A stretch of 64,000 nucleotides of DNA from Acorus gramineus. Lineage: Eukaryota; Streptophyta; Magnoliopsida; Acorales; Acoraceae. The stretch is taken from assembly GCA_030737835.1 (NCBI GenBank), contig JAUJYN010000069.1:246758-310757 (forward strand), read 5' to 3'. Positions 1 to 12,054 of this stretch are shown one piece after another. The translations under genes were made by a program, and so were the position numbers. How positions within the stretch are numbered: position 1 is the first letter of the stretch; each line of letters begins with the position of its first letter. The notes beneath the pieces were generated by a model. The model was not told the origin of the DNA and did no database searches. It saw only the letters and a program-made list of their open reading frames with translations.

Positions 1-319
1 CTCCTTCTCCCTCTCTATCTCTTTCACTACGTCCCTGGTTCCAAATAAAAAATAAAAAATTAAGTGTTTAATTATTTAGGATGTTTAAAGTTTGATTATT
101 TGGGTTGTTGATTATTTTGATTTATTTGTATCTGTTTGTAATTGGGATGAAAATGTGCCTCATTTTCGTAAAAATCACGTGGAAAGTCTAGATATTGTAA
201 GTGTTTATCATGTCTACGTAGATACTCTTGATTAAATATATGCATTCAATTCATTCGATTACACACACACATTCTATGTACTTGAATTAATTGAATACAT
301 ACATTTAATATTTTTATAA
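1..319. other. AT-rich intergenic sequence
   Basis: I see no coding exon. The stretch is AT-rich with a short (AC)n run near 262-271. It ends at the left target duplication of the MULE that starts at 329. Confidence 0.5.
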
Positions 320-328
320 TAAATTTTA

Positions 329-1076
329 GGGATTTTTGCATATATATCCCTATTAAATGCCAATTTGGTCAAAATACCCGTGAAGAAACCCACAGTGCAA
401 AAATACCCTTCAAAATACTTTAAATGGGTATAACCGTACCCTTATACCACAAGCCGTGAAGAACCGTGGATTAACTATGATTAAAAAATCTTAGCTCCAC
501 ATGTACATTGACCTAAATGCCCTTATTCTGGAAAAAAAAAACTAACTTCTTCCCTGAAACCCTAGCCCCCCCTTGAATCTAAGTTCTCCTTTCTCTCCTG
601 AAACCATATCCCCCCCTCCTTCCATTTGATTGTAGATCGATCCCTCATCGCACTTTATTCATTCGAAACCCTAACCTAAACCCTAAATCATCGGTTTGAA
701 CACATTGTGATGAGAGGTGGTTGAAGAAGACTTTAGATCCATCAACAGTGGGTTTGGGAGAAAGAAGATGAGCTGAAAATTGTGTAAAAAGTGGGTTCCA
801 AAGAGTTGAAATGCCCTAGAATTGGTAGAGGAAGAAGATGAGATGGTTTAGAGAAGGGTTTGGATTGTTAAAATTGAGTAACCTGATGGTATAAGAGTCA
901 TTTGGGCTCCTCTACCAGAATGAAAACGTAGAATATTAATCATACCAGACGAAACTTGACCACAAAGGCACGGTTGCACTCACTTAAATTTTTTGAGGGG
1001 TATTTTTGCAATGTGAGTTTTTTCAGGGGCATTTTAACAAATTAGAATTTAACAGGAATATATATGTAAAAATCCC
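329..1076. mobile_element. Non-autonomous Mutator-like element, 748 bp
   Basis: The ends are inverted repeats of roughly 110 bp: the left end reads GGGATTTTTGCATATATATC and the right end is its near reverse complement. A 9-bp direct repeat, TAAATTTTA, flanks it at 320-328 and 1077-1085. Long terminal inverted repeats with a 9-bp target duplication are the hallmark of Mutator-like elements. There is no transposase. The interior has a CT-rich stretch and CCCTAA-containing sequence resembling a plant 5' leader, so it may hold captured host DNA. Confidence 0.85.
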
Positions 1077-1085
1077 TAAATTTTA

Positions 1086-1694
1086 TGATGACATAGTGTA
1101 GTTTTGTTTTGTGATTTTACATACCTCATTAGGTAACAACGCACGATCATATTTGTACTAATCATTATAAAATGGTTTGAGTGTAAAAACATTTTAATAC
1201 TTTTTTTGGTGTAAAAGTTGGGACATGACGACAATTCTCAATCATACAATACAAACACTACTAATATTGAATAAGCATAGATCACCAATAATACAAAATA
1301 TAAAGGGTGAATTGTCCATATGCCCCTGAACCAAGCCCCACATTATTTCCATGTCACTTAATCTTGGGAATTTTTTTTTTTTTTTGCCCCTCTTTTTTTA
1401 CCCTCATTGCCATCTCACATTTCCCTTCCACATTTACCATTTCCCTCCCATTTCTCTTTCCCTCCAACTTCTCCCCCAATCGACCGAAAAAACATCCCTA
1501 AATCCTCTCGGCTTCCCCAATCAAATTAGTAACACAATTCCCTTCTCATCTTCCCAACAAATCTATTCGGTAGCCTAGGTGATTACGAAAGCATCCCTCT
1601 CGTCTTCCCCCAATCGATTCGGAGGTTACGAAAGCACCCCCTTTCGTTGTTATCCTCTTCTTTCCCGGTAGCCTCTGTAGTTACAAAACCTCCT
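1086..1694. other. Pyrimidine-rich stretch without a recognisable gene
   Basis: Open frames exist here on the plus strand, but they are products of the T- and C-rich composition around 1370-1560 and show no domain. The stretch leads into the poly-C run and the TATA box at 1735, so it may be upstream DNA of a broken gene. Confidence 0.4.
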
Positions 1695-1722
1695 CCCCCC
1701 CCCCCCCCCCCCCCCCCCCCCC
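1695..1722. repeat. Poly-C run followed by (CA)n
   Basis: A run of 28 C residues is followed at once by a short (CA)n run to about 1734. Length will be unreliable in most assemblies. Confidence 0.9.
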
Positions 1723-1734
1723 ACACACACACAC

Positions 1735-1741
1735 TATAAAA
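1735..1741 (+). promoter_or_regulatory. Candidate TATA box
   Basis: TATAAAA lies 70 bp before an ATG at 1811. A CT- and A-rich leader of plant 5'-UTR type lies between. It is the only promoter-like signal in this part of the window. Confidence 0.4.
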
Positions 1742-1810
1742 GCCTCTCAAACCCTCTCATTGAAACCCAATACCAACATCTCAACCCTAACCCATCACCG
1801 TAACCTACAA

Positions 1811-1880
1811 ATGGTCGAATCCTCCAACAAAGCAGCCACCAAGAAGAAGAAGAAGAAGAAATATGTCAATCCGATGGGAG
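1811..1880 (+). CDS. Candidate first exon, Lys-rich N-terminus, gene unidentified
   Basis: An ATG starts MVESSNKAATKKKKKKKYV and continues to an exon end before GTATGC at 1881, a good donor. With the TATA box 70 bp upstream it looks like a genuine first exon. I cannot find a convincing second exon: the sequence after it runs into a minus-strand pseudogene by 2152. It may be an orphan exon left by rearrangement. The poly-Lys run gives no functional clue. Confidence 0.3.
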
Positions 1881-2151
1881 GTATGCAAGTTTTTACCTTC
1901 ATAGTTGCATAGCTCTAGGGTGAGGAACTCTTCCTAATTAGGTTTTTCATGAGTAGTTGAAATATTTCCTCTTTGCAAATTTCTAAAAGTCTATTATTCA
2001 TTTGGGTTGGCCTGGCCCTTTTGGAGATCTTTTCTTCATTGAAATCTTTTATGTATGGAATTCCCCAATCATTGCAGAGTCCTCTGAAAGATAAACATCC
2101 AGTTCTATCTCACCATCTTCATCTCAGGTTGCTGCAAATGGAAATTTAGTA

Positions 2152-3294
2152 TTATTGAGGGGTTGAGCCATGTGAAGGTGGCGATGGAGGTGGCGGCGGT
2201 AGCCCCATATTTCCCCCATCATTCCAGACTGCAAGAGCACACACAAACATCAGAGAAAAGCATTTAATCTAAATCAAAATGAGTGACATCCAAAATAATG
2301 CTTTATAAGTTACAAAACTTGCAACTGATTCAGGCAACGCTACGAGGTTTAGGAAGATAAATATCATAACAAATCATCATCGGGATCAACCGATTTAATT
2401 ACATAATTCATCCATAAATTTTGATGCTACATGTTTTGTGTCACTTGCCAATAAACTTTATTAATCAGATTGAAGCGCGTAAAATATGACAAGATTCAGC
2501 ATATTCAATTCAAAATATCCCAAGCGTACCTGGTAAGGAAGTCCTCGAATAGGTGCTAAATATCCACCTTGTGGCCTGTTATAGGCACCACCAAGTTGAT
2601 AATCCCTGGTGACATACCACTGGGAAGTTGTCCTGATCCGCATTGGAATCATCCCATGTGGCATTGGAGAAAACATCTGATTCACAGACCCTTGCAACAT
2701 CTAAAACCGAAACTCCAAATATTTGAAAGTCCCCAATGACAAATTTAGATGTAAAAAGAAGAGAAGAACCCACCATTGGATTGGGCATTGGCATCTGTAG
2801 AGTATTAGTCATCGTTGGCATCGAAGATTGGATGTTTGGGGGCATCCCTAGTTGGGGAGGTGGAGGACGAGGCATATGAGGGTGTGAGAGCAATGGCATA
2901 TGTGACGGAGGCTGCATCTGGGGAAAATTTGGAGGTGGCAATGGTAACAAGGGCATTTGTCGAGGCATATTTTGGAGATGATGAAGCTGTTGGTTAAGTT
3001 GCTGAGGAATTTGTTGATACATCTACTGTCCAGCAGCAGCCACGACTGACAGATGGGGTCCCGGTGGAAGTGGAGGTGCTCCCATAGGCATAATAGCTGG
3101 AAGAGGCTGTCTTTGTTCTCCTTGATCGGACCCATCAAGAGACTGAACTGCCAATGGCATTGCCATTCCAACACCAAGGATGGCTCCTTTGTTTCGTGTC
3201 AACCCACCAACAAATGGTCCTGGAGTAGGCGGAGCATCTGACATGGGAAAACCAGCCACCACATGACCAGCAACGGCATTTGGATCTCCATAAC
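2152..3294 (-). pseudogene. Broken C-terminal exons of a Pro/Met/Gln-rich protein
   Basis: Three minus-strand exons can be placed: 3294-2774, 2700-2530 and 2228-2152, each bounded by GT donors and AG acceptors. They encode low-complexity sequence rich in Pro, Met and Gln, with motifs such as MYQQIPQQLNQQLHHLQNMP, RPPPPQLGMPP and a Pro-rich end PPPPPSPPSHGSTPQ. Such tails occur in nuclear RNA-processing proteins, but I do not recognise the gene. The first exon has an in-frame TAG at 3023-3025, and the last needs a one-base shift near its GATGGGGGAAA run to reach the Pro-rich end. No upstream exons are visible, so this is a truncated, decayed copy. Confidence 0.5.
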
Positions 3295-4590
3295 CTGTAG
3301 AAAAGATTAGATGAGGAATTATGAGAATTCATTAACATGGAAGCATAAACAAAATCAGGGTAGGAAGACTTTATGATGAGATAGAAATCCAGTAGGAAAC
3401 GAACATATTTTTTTAAGGTTAGATAAAGTTTGCATTGATGTATCAAAAAAAAGTATAAGTACAGGTGAGGGTGTTTTATCCTATAATGAGGAAAATTAAA
3501 ATGCAAACATCCGACATTCCTACAGGAGTAAGGAACCTCTCCGTACACACAATCAGCATTATCATCATCATCATGATGATAAGGCTTCTATCTGTGCGAG
3601 CAACGGTGATGCAGATCGAAAAGATGAACAGAAGAACCTTCAAGAGAGAGAGAGAGAGAGGGCAAACCATTATTGCTTAACAAAACCATGAACTGTTGTC
3701 AAACGAGTCCAAAAGACATCTTGCAAACTCAAAGAAAAAACAATTTTAAAAATATCAATGACTTTTACAACTCTAATCAGGTCTATTTATATGCATTTAA
3801 GTTTGTTAATGTTGGATAATTACTAATCTAGATCTTCAACCACTCTCAACAAACAAATATATTAACTACATAAGAACTCAGTTTTTTCATAACTTAACCG
3901 CTCTTCATTCTAACAAACTCTAATAAACTTATTTCAAATCCACAGATGAAATATGTAGTAACAATAAAAAAATCACTATTATAATAGTGCGAGGGGATGA
4001 AGGGATCGTGTTCCAAAGCCTGGCTCCATTAAGCTGACATTAAGCAAGAGTTTAGTTCTAAAAAGAGATCAATGTGGCTGGATAGAACTGAAGGGTGTGC
4101 CGTAAGAAAATACTGGTTCTAAAATCTGTAGCGCCAGTTGTTCATTTCATCATGGGATAGTATGCACTATGCGGTTTGAGAGAATACTAAATTTACAATC
4201 ACTGGAATGCAGTCCTCAAGAGATCATTTTAATTGAAACCTGGACCATCAATGCTATGCAATATATAAACTACAACACAGAACTCATCGCTTTTCACATA
4301 ATATAAACATGTAATAATATATATATATTGATATTATTCAGGCACAATAAGAAACATTTTAACCCTCCACATAAACGATCTTGCATGCATGATCTGAGTT
4401 TGTCAAACCAGCAAAATGGAGTTTTACAGAGGTTCAGATCACAAGTAAAATATGTCCAAAATAAGAGTTAGGGTCTTTTTGAAAACACATATTGAAAAGT
4501 AGCTTTTGAAATAAAGCTGTTTTTTAAGATGATTTTAGACCTTGAATTTTATTATAATGTTTTGTTTTAATTCAGAAATCAATATTTGAA
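3295..4590. other. Non-coding stretch with short (GA)n
   Basis: I see no gene. There is a (GA)n run at 3643-3660 and a (TA)n run near 4316-4328. The rest is AT-rich unique-looking sequence, probably the former intron and upstream DNA of the pseudogene on its left. Confidence 0.4.
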
Positions 4591-6110
4591 AGCAGTCTGG
4601 TTTTATTAGTGGTTACGTTTTGCTTGGCTTTAAATTGTGGTTGTTTGTGGTGTCCGTACACTCTGTTGTATTTTTTATTCCACTCATTCTTTGCAAGTGA
4701 TGATCAGATTGTTGTATTGTTGTGCTTATATTTTGTAATTATCTATTGTGGCTCTCAAAATATGTGCTATATATTACATTATATTGTTCTTGTTATTAGA
4801 GAAAACATGTTATCTTACAATTTATCACCAGTGATCTTGTGCAAATTAGTAGGGGATTTGGAGGAGATGAGATCTCTATGTTCAAGACACAAAAGAACCT
4901 TGCGGGCGCGTCTATCCCTACTAAGTCTTTTTTTTACCCCACCAATCAAAAAAAAAAATGATGTTTTTTTTATTCCCACCGATCCGGCCAGGTAGACCAA
5001 ACTTGTTCATCATTTTAAGTTTTCGGCAACCGAACTTGATCAAACAGAATTTGTAATAAAGTTTTTAATTTTTTTTCTTGGAAACTTAATCCTATGACGT
5101 GTATCCTCCTTGGATCTTTCATGCCACTCCAAGTCTGAGTTGTAATATAAGGAGAATCAATTATTATTTTTAAATATAGAATATAAGAACAATTTTTTTA
5201 CATAAGTGACGGATAAATTTTTAAAAGCTAAATATAAAACGTGTTTGGATCAACTGATAGGTTTTTTTTGTTTTTAAACAAAGAATCTGCTTAACTACAA
5301 ATTCAAACGAAGCTTAAAAATGTTATATATTTGTCTAATAAGACATTTTTGTATAAAAATTTGAATTAATTGAAAGTATACCTACTTACATTTTTTCAGT
5401 CCCTTAGCTGTTATTTGGATAAAAGAATAAATGTAGAATATGATGGATAAACCCAAAAATTTATTTGTTTACAAAGAACATATAAATATAATTCTGGACC
5501 CTGTTCAACTAATTTCAGTTGCCCAAAACCTGAAATGGCGACCAATTTCGGTTGCCCAAAACGTGAAATGACGACTAAGTTTAGTCGTCCAAAACGTGAA
5601 ATGGCGACCAAGTTCGGTCAACCTGGATTAGTGGGAACAGCTAAACACCATTTTTTTTTTTTTATGATGGGTTAAGTGAAACGTTTAGTGAGGATAGCCG
5701 CGGCCGAACCTTGCATTGGCCAATGAAAAGTCAATGTTTACACAAACATTGACTGAGGCAGGGGCGAGCACGGTGCGGTTCGAGGGGGATCAATTGTTCT
5801 TGGAGGAATAGCACTGCTTTGACTGAGGCCGAGTGGACTCTCGTCCACCGGGATTGTAAGGACCGTCGTAGATTACTTTATATAATTTTATTTTCTTCTC
5901 TTATCTCTTTATCCCCCTTCAGTCATTGTCATTACAATTTACTTAATGAGAATGCCTACTTGCCTCAAAAAAAAAAAATATTTACACAAACAACTTTAAA
6001 CTATGCAGTTATTGGTTTTTTTACAAACTACAAGTACCACAAAAAAAAAAAAAACTAATTTTACAACCGTTTTTAAAATTTAAATTTAATTCATGATTAT
6101 ACAGTTACAT
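4590..6110. repeat. Duplicated block, copy 1 (DUF247 3' flank)
   Basis: Sequence at 4600-4910 and 5970-6110 matches 35975-36330 and 36340-36460, which lie just behind the DUF247 gene ending at 35651. A shorter match is at 29935-30055. So this block is the 3' flank of a DUF247 copy now missing. The 1.05 kb at about 4911-5965 has no counterpart in the other copy and is a later insertion or expansion. Confidence 0.65.
5513..5620. repeat. Three tandem copies of a ~32-bp unit
   Basis: The unit contains CCCAAAACGTGAAATGGCGA and is repeated three times with a few substitutions, inside the insertion that interrupts the duplicated block. Confidence 0.75.
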
Positions 6111-6610
6111 GAAAATAGAATATTCTAAAAATATTCTATCAATTCGGATGGAAATTTAATTCAGAGATGATATTTGATTTTTTTTAAGTTTACAAGGATT
6201 CCTATGTTTGCCTTAAATTTGATAGACTTATATAAAATTTTCTATGGTTGTAGAGATCTAAATGTCTTTAACCCAAATATATAACATTTTTTAAAAGTAC
6301 ATAGTATATACACACAATAAAATAAACAAAAAAACGTTTCATTGCACATTAAAATATCTTCCAACAAAATGAGCAACATTTTTTTAAGAAGAATAGAAGG
6401 AAAAAAAAAACAAAAAAACGTACTCACTGGCGTCATTTATGAAGACTGAAGTGTTTAATTTTGCTTTCTCAGTCAAAGAGGGATCTCCGATCTCCCAATA
6501 CAAATACCGTCAATAAACACAGATTTCGTTTTTTTTTCTCAATCATAGGTCGATCGATCTCTCAATACAAACACTGAATTTGAAAGTCAAACAAAAGATT
6601 GACAGAAATA

Positions 6611-8533
6611 ATGGCGGATCTGTTCAAGAAGCAGAGGAAGAAGTACTCGGATAACCGACCGGGTTACCCCGACGAGCCCTTCCGATTCATTGCTTCCAAG
6701 ACTCCCAAGAACGACCTCGCCTGGGACGTCGGCACCGACAGCGGCCAAGCCGCCGTTTCTGTGAGTCTCTCTCTCTCTCTTATGTCCCTTCTCAATGTTT
6801 AGTAAAAGTTCAATGATTTGATAGCTTTCATAGACGATATTTTGTTTCAGTGGATCCTAACTCTATTTTACAGAATAAATACTTTTTAGAGTACCGTGTA
6901 AAATTCAACTTCAACCCAATATTCTACATGTATCTCTATATGATTTAGAATAGAATTTATCTATCCAAAATTGAATGAAAAATTTCACATAATAATGTAA
7001 TTAAATATGAAATACGATTGGACAGCTTTTGTATTTGTAGTAAACTGTTTCTGCAATCATGCAACCAAATAAAAAAAATGAGACATCTTTAAACAAATTT
7101 CAAGTAAATAGTGCTCAAAACCTGAGTTTTCCAAAAGCTAGGGGAGGTAGCTTCCTATATAATCAGTGTTAAACCCAACGTTGTAAAAAATCAGTTTTAT
7201 AATCTCACTATCAAAACTGCCTTAAACAAAAAAACATATAGACGTTAATAAACTATATCTTATCTTAATTGTTAATATTATCTTTTTTTTAAGTGTATTC
7301 AATATTGGTCTCGTTTAAAACATCTCCATTCTAATGGTAATTTAACACCGTCGGATTTATGTAATAAAAGTTATGTTATTTTTTAAAATATATTTGAAAG
7401 AAAAAATAAAACCATCATATTTGGAGGATCATTCCAAAAATGGAGGAAATAATAGTATTGAAGGTAGAGATTTTACTTGGAATAATGTTGGAGATGCTCT
7501 TACTATTCATCTGCATAACAAAGCATTTGAACTTTTCTGAATGTCTGAAAAGTAATCTATTAGGCTACCTCTTATATGTATTTTGCATTTTGTTTTTTCA
7601 TTGAACCATGCGTTTAGCACGGCACATTCATCAAACAATGCGTTTAGCACATTATAAATCTATGTATTTATTTTAACTCATGATGTCATTACTATCCATC
7701 AGTCAAAAACAATAGCCTGATTATCTCTATGATCTAAGTGATCATTTTATTTGGTTTGGATAATATATTACATTTTTTATAAATTAAAATAAAAACATAA
7801 TTATTATTCGGTATTTTTTTGTGACCCATATCGTTATTTCTTTCTCCAATCATATACTTTCATCGTATTTATCATTTACGAGTGCACACTCATCAAATAC
7901 TCTCATGTGTAACAGCTATCCAAAATCTACAAGAACGTGATCGCCACCGACGCGAGCGAGCAACAGCTCGCGCACGCGCACAAGCTCCCCAACATCCACT
8001 ACAGGCACACGCCCACAACCATGTCACCCGCGGACCTCGCGCGCGCCTTGTCCCCCGAACCGCACGCGGTCGATGTGGTGACCGTCGCGCAGGCCCTTCA
8101 CTGGTTCGGCCTCCCCGCGTTCTACGCCCAGGTGAACCACGTCCTGCGCCGGCCCGGCGGCGTCTTCGCCGCGTGGTGCTACACCCTCCCGCTCGTGGAC
8201 CCGCCCGTGGACTCTGTTTTCAACCGGTACTATGCGACGTCAGGCCCCTACTGGGACGCGGCGCGGAGGCTCGTGGAGGAGGAGTACAGGACAGTCGCGT
8301 TGGAGGAGGAGGACCACACGGGGCCGTTCGAGTTCACGTCGATGGTGGAGATGGGGTTGGACGGGTTTCTGGATTACCTGCGGTCGTCGTCCAGGTACCA
8401 GACGGCGAAGGACCAGGGGGTTGAGCTGCTCGGGGAGGAGGTGGTGGCGGAGTTCGAGGCGGCGTGGGGTGGAGAGGGGACTAAAGTGGTGAGGTTTCCT
8501 GTTTTTCTGAGGATTGGGAGGGTGGTTGAATGA
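6611..8533 (+). CDS. SAM-dependent methyltransferase, two exons
   Basis: Exon 1 is 6611-6760 (donor GTGAGT) and exon 2 is 7916-8533 (acceptor AACAG). The intron is phase 0 and the protein is 255 residues. It belongs to the small plant class-I methyltransferases annotated as 'putative methyltransferase DDB_G0268948-like'. Visible parts: N-terminal KYSDNRPGYPDEPFRFIAS, motif I at residues 42-49, the acidic ATDAS strand near 60-64, VVTVAQALHWF near 99-109, and a C-terminal FPVFLRIGRV. These small proteins are predicted to be cytosolic; the substrate is unknown. Oddities: motif I reads DVGTDSGQ where the family has DVGTGSGQ, so a glycine of the SAM-binding loop is Asp. About seven residues after EEEYRTVA are missing relative to the copy at 38.5 kb. 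Exon 2 is strikingly GC-rich compared with its surroundings. Confidence 0.85.
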
Positions 8534-8744
8534 GTGGGATGATGTGAACTTATGTATCAAAACCGTGTCAAGTTATGATCTGCCTTGATTAAATGATGTG
8601 AAGCTAATAATACAAAATAATGAGAACGATTGATGTGAATGTTTGAGGAATTTTAATGCATGTCATGTTGGGACTTGTCTTAATTAACTTAACATATCAT
8701 ATAACATCATATTTTGATGACAGTATTGTAAAAAATATGCATTA

Positions 8745-9660
8745 AAACCATCTGGTCCAGATTTCAAAGCTTTTGTTAATGAAGGTGTAGTATTGGTCAT
8801 GGAATTTCTATTTGCAAATGAGCTTGGGAGATATCTACACGGCTATTCTAGGTCTACAAAAGCAGCAATTATGATTGACTTGAAAAAGTTGGAATAGCAT
8901 TTAGAATAAAATATTTGAAATTGAATTAGGTGGATTTGGTCAGGATCAATTGAGATGGCCTCATTCTAATAAAAAGAAAAAAGGCTGTCTTACTACATCA
9001 GTTGTTTGGGACTTCCTAAGAGAAAAGGCATAAAAAGCTCCTTGGCTAATTGGGTAAGGCAGAAATATCAGTCATCAAAGCAAATAAAACCCCTACATGG
9101 AGTCACTATTCGAAAAGCAGTTGGTTACTTCCACAACATGCAAAATAGGTAATGTAGAATCAGAAACAGCTCCTTTGTTCTGAAAATGTTCTTATGCTGC
9201 TTATATCTGGACCATGGCTTTGCAGAAGATGGGATGTATACATAACTCTATTCAGGATTATATAAATTGGTTTTCTTCTTACTTTCCAGATGGTCCTACC
9301 AAATATACATAAAACAGTCCCTGTTGTTTTTTAATTCCTGGAAAACAACACACATTTATAGGGAAGGTAACCAAGTTGCTGATATTCTAGCAAGCTGGAA
9401 TACCACTTATGGAAGCATTACAAAATGATGGTTTGGGAATTCCCTTCAGCAGAATTAGATGAATGGAAACAGATTTGATGTTTAATATACTGTTCTGTTT
9501 TTTTATACTAGTACCAAATGTATCTATAGAAAAGTCTTAGTGATTTTAGTAGGGATGCAGTTCAGTATGAAAGGCTTTTGAACATAATCTGAATTCCACT
9601 TCCACATAAACAAACTTGTACAGATTTGTCTTTCTTCTTAATACAATACTTTTACCCACA
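8745..9660 (+). mobile_element. Decayed LINE 3' end
   Basis: Short stretches in different plus-strand frames match the end of plant L1-type LINE ORF2: a GPDFKAFVNEG-like segment, a WDFLREKA-like segment, and REGNQVADILASWN, which resembles the end of the RNase H domain. The region ends near 9660 in TACTTTTACCCACAAAAAGA, a typical plant LINE tail. Many stops and shifts show it is old. It lies directly behind the methyltransferase gene. Confidence 0.6.
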
Positions 9661-9728
9661 AAAAGAAATACATTAGATAGTATTAACATTAATGTTAATA
9701 TCAATATCAATAATTAAAGGGTGTTACT

Positions 9729-9744
9729 GGGGGGGGGGGGGGGG
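9729..9744. repeat. Poly-G run
   Basis: Sixteen consecutive G residues followed by a short (AG)n, about 30 bp before the left target duplication of the MULE at 9783. Confidence 0.9.
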
Positions 9745-9782
9745 AGAGAGATGTGATGCTATGGAAGGGCATTAAAGATGAA

Positions 9783-11228
9783 CAATAATGATTCCCAAGC
9801 CCCAACTTCACAGGCCCCATCAAAGGCCCCATGAGGTGGCATGTGTCTAATACCTGTTATACCCTTAGTTAATTTTTTTTTTTTTGATAACTGATCCCAC
9901 AATATAAGGAGACAATTATGATTGATTAAATAAAAAATAAAAAAGATCTTTAAATAAAAAAAAATAAATAAAGGTGAGTCTGGACGGACACAATTTTCTT
10001 TCTTTCGAGTAAACTCTTTTTAATCAAACCTATTAAAAGAACACCTATCCCACTCACGAAGGAAGTCATAAGGTCAAGAGCTTGACGGCATAGAACTTTG
10101 TGAATTAGCTCATTGGGTTTGGCGGTGAGCGGTACGTTATTTGGTAATGTCAACTTCTTTATTTCTTTATACGGATGTCGAGTTATCTTTTTTTGGTTTC
10201 TAGGATGATTTTTTTTCCAATGTTTTTTTCCACTTTCTTTACTTTTCACTACTTTTTTTTTCGAATATATTGAGATGGTCTCTTCTCTTCCAACCTAAAC
10301 TTTTCAAAGATCTCCTAGAAAAAAACCCAACTATGAAGAGTATTATAACATGCAAAAGAATCAAGATCCTCTGTTTCTTTGTTCTATTGTTTCTAAGGTT
10401 AGTTACATTTAATTTATATATGATTTGTATGATGTTAATGTTACATTTCTGACATCGAATAAATGTAACAGTCTGAAATGTAACATTTATTTGTGTATTG
10501 CATTTGTTTAAATGCATGTAGTAATTTATATTTGTTACATTTATTAATGTAACAGTCAAATACATATATTTATTAAATGTATCACACAATAAAAAAGGTG
10601 TTTGACATTTTCTATAAAATGTAACTGACTATTGAAAATAAAATCTGTTTATAAATTGTTTAAATGTAAATGTAACAGTTTTTATGTAAATGTAACAGTT
10701 TTTATGTAAATGTAACAGTTTTTATGTAAATGTAACAAATCGTTGTGAGAGATATAAATATTTAAGAAATGTACTTGATATAACTGCTTCATATAGTAAC
10801 TATATATGTTTTTTTATTTAAATTTGAATACAATAAATATCTGAATTTTTTAATGTTCAGTTAATAACATTCTTAAAAAAAAAAAAAATTAATGTGTATA
10901 ATAAGAATATAAGTTTGAAGAAGAATTTTGATTAAAACAATTTAGATAATTTTTTGTGTAATTTAATTTTAATTGTAATTTAGGTAAGGATTTCAAAATT
11001 CAAAATTTGAAATGGATAAATGGATTTCAAGATTCACTCATAACCGAATAGAGAAAATGTGGGGATTTGGATTAATGGGATAGATTTTTAATGAAGGGCA
11101 TATTTGTATTTTGACATTTTACCCTTTTTGAAAAGTCAACAAACCAATTAATAAGAACCAATAAAATAATGACACCTCATGGGGCCTATGAGTGGGGCTT
11201 ATTTTTTGGGGCCTGGGTATCACCACTG
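9783..11228. mobile_element. Mutator-like element A, 1446 bp, non-autonomous
   Basis: Flanked by a 9-bp direct repeat AAAGATGAA (9774-9782 and 11229-11237). Terminal inverted repeats start CAATAATGATTCCCA on the left and CAGTGGTGATACCCA on the right strand. The right-hand ~220 bp matches, inverted, the left end of the element at 58942, so the two are one family. The interior holds a tandem array rich in ATGTAAC (10440-10740) and a minus-strand open frame of about 99 codons at 9950-10249 that I do not recognise. There is no transposase. Confidence 0.85.
10660..10738. repeat. Tandem 19-bp repeat inside MULE A
   Basis: Four near-perfect copies of a 19-bp unit (TGTAACAGTTTTTATGTAAA phase). Looser ATGTAAC copies continue on both sides. 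The same word is frequent in the related element at 59.4-60.1 kb. Confidence 0.85.
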
Positions 11229-11319
11229 AAAGATGAAAGATGCTGCCTGATTTGTAGAGGTGAAAATCTCCATTGGTATCCTGTTTTTGAGGAAGGGTGA
11301 AAACCTCTTTAAGTAATCA

Positions 11320-11520
11320 AAGTTGATTATATCTTCATCCGTTAAGGATAACTGTTCTTGCCCCCACGATGTGACGTCCCCAGTCACGAATGCTTGCCTC
11401 TACCTTCTCCCATGCATTTTCCAATTGTGTCCCCTTGAAGATGGCTTCATTCCATATTCTCCAAATGGCCCACGCCTTAGTGGGTATGAAAGATTGGGAT
11501 ATTACAGCCCAAAATATAAT
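11320..11520 (-). mobile_element. LINE fragment, C-terminal reverse-transcriptase region
   Basis: The minus strand encodes KAWAIWRIWNEAIFKGTQLE followed by WEKVEASIRDW. This is the pattern found near the C-terminus of plant non-LTR retrotransposon ORF2, after the zinc-binding domain. It is only about 60 residues and isolated. Confidence 0.5.
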
Positions 11521-12054
11521 GTCATATACATCATTAAAAATCCAATAAAACATATACACCGTTAGATAAGGTATATACATTATTAAAAAAAAATTTACGT
11601 TTCTTACAATGGGTTCATCAACTTGAAATGGAATAATATACACTTTACATTAAAACATATACCTCGTTAGATGACGTTTATTATCTTTTAAAAATAAAAA
11701 AATATGCAGTCTGAGTTTTAATTGTAAAAAGGCCTGAGTCTAACATTTTTTATTGGGCTATATCATAAGTTGTCCCGCTCCTATCCCCAAGACGACGACG
11801 CAGATTCTTGCCAATCTACCAGATCTCCTCACATGATATATTTTTCGTAGTACATCCTCACATAATTTGATTTTTAAGACGCATATTATATGTTTTTTTT
11901 TAAGTTAAACGGTAGGCGTCGTCTACTTAATCTATATTATCTATATTACTATATAAAAGTCTCTTAAACCAAAAACTTGCCTTTTAACCATTTTGCCCTT
12001 GTCAATTCATTCAATCCCATTACAGTCCATTCACACCACTTTAATGACAATCAT

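Noticed and set aside
1307-1578. Phe/Pro-rich plus-strand frames
   Set aside because: Pure composition effect of a T- and C-rich tract.
10239-10589. Asn/Thr-rich minus-strand frame
   Set aside because: Follows from the TGTAAC repeats in the MULE.
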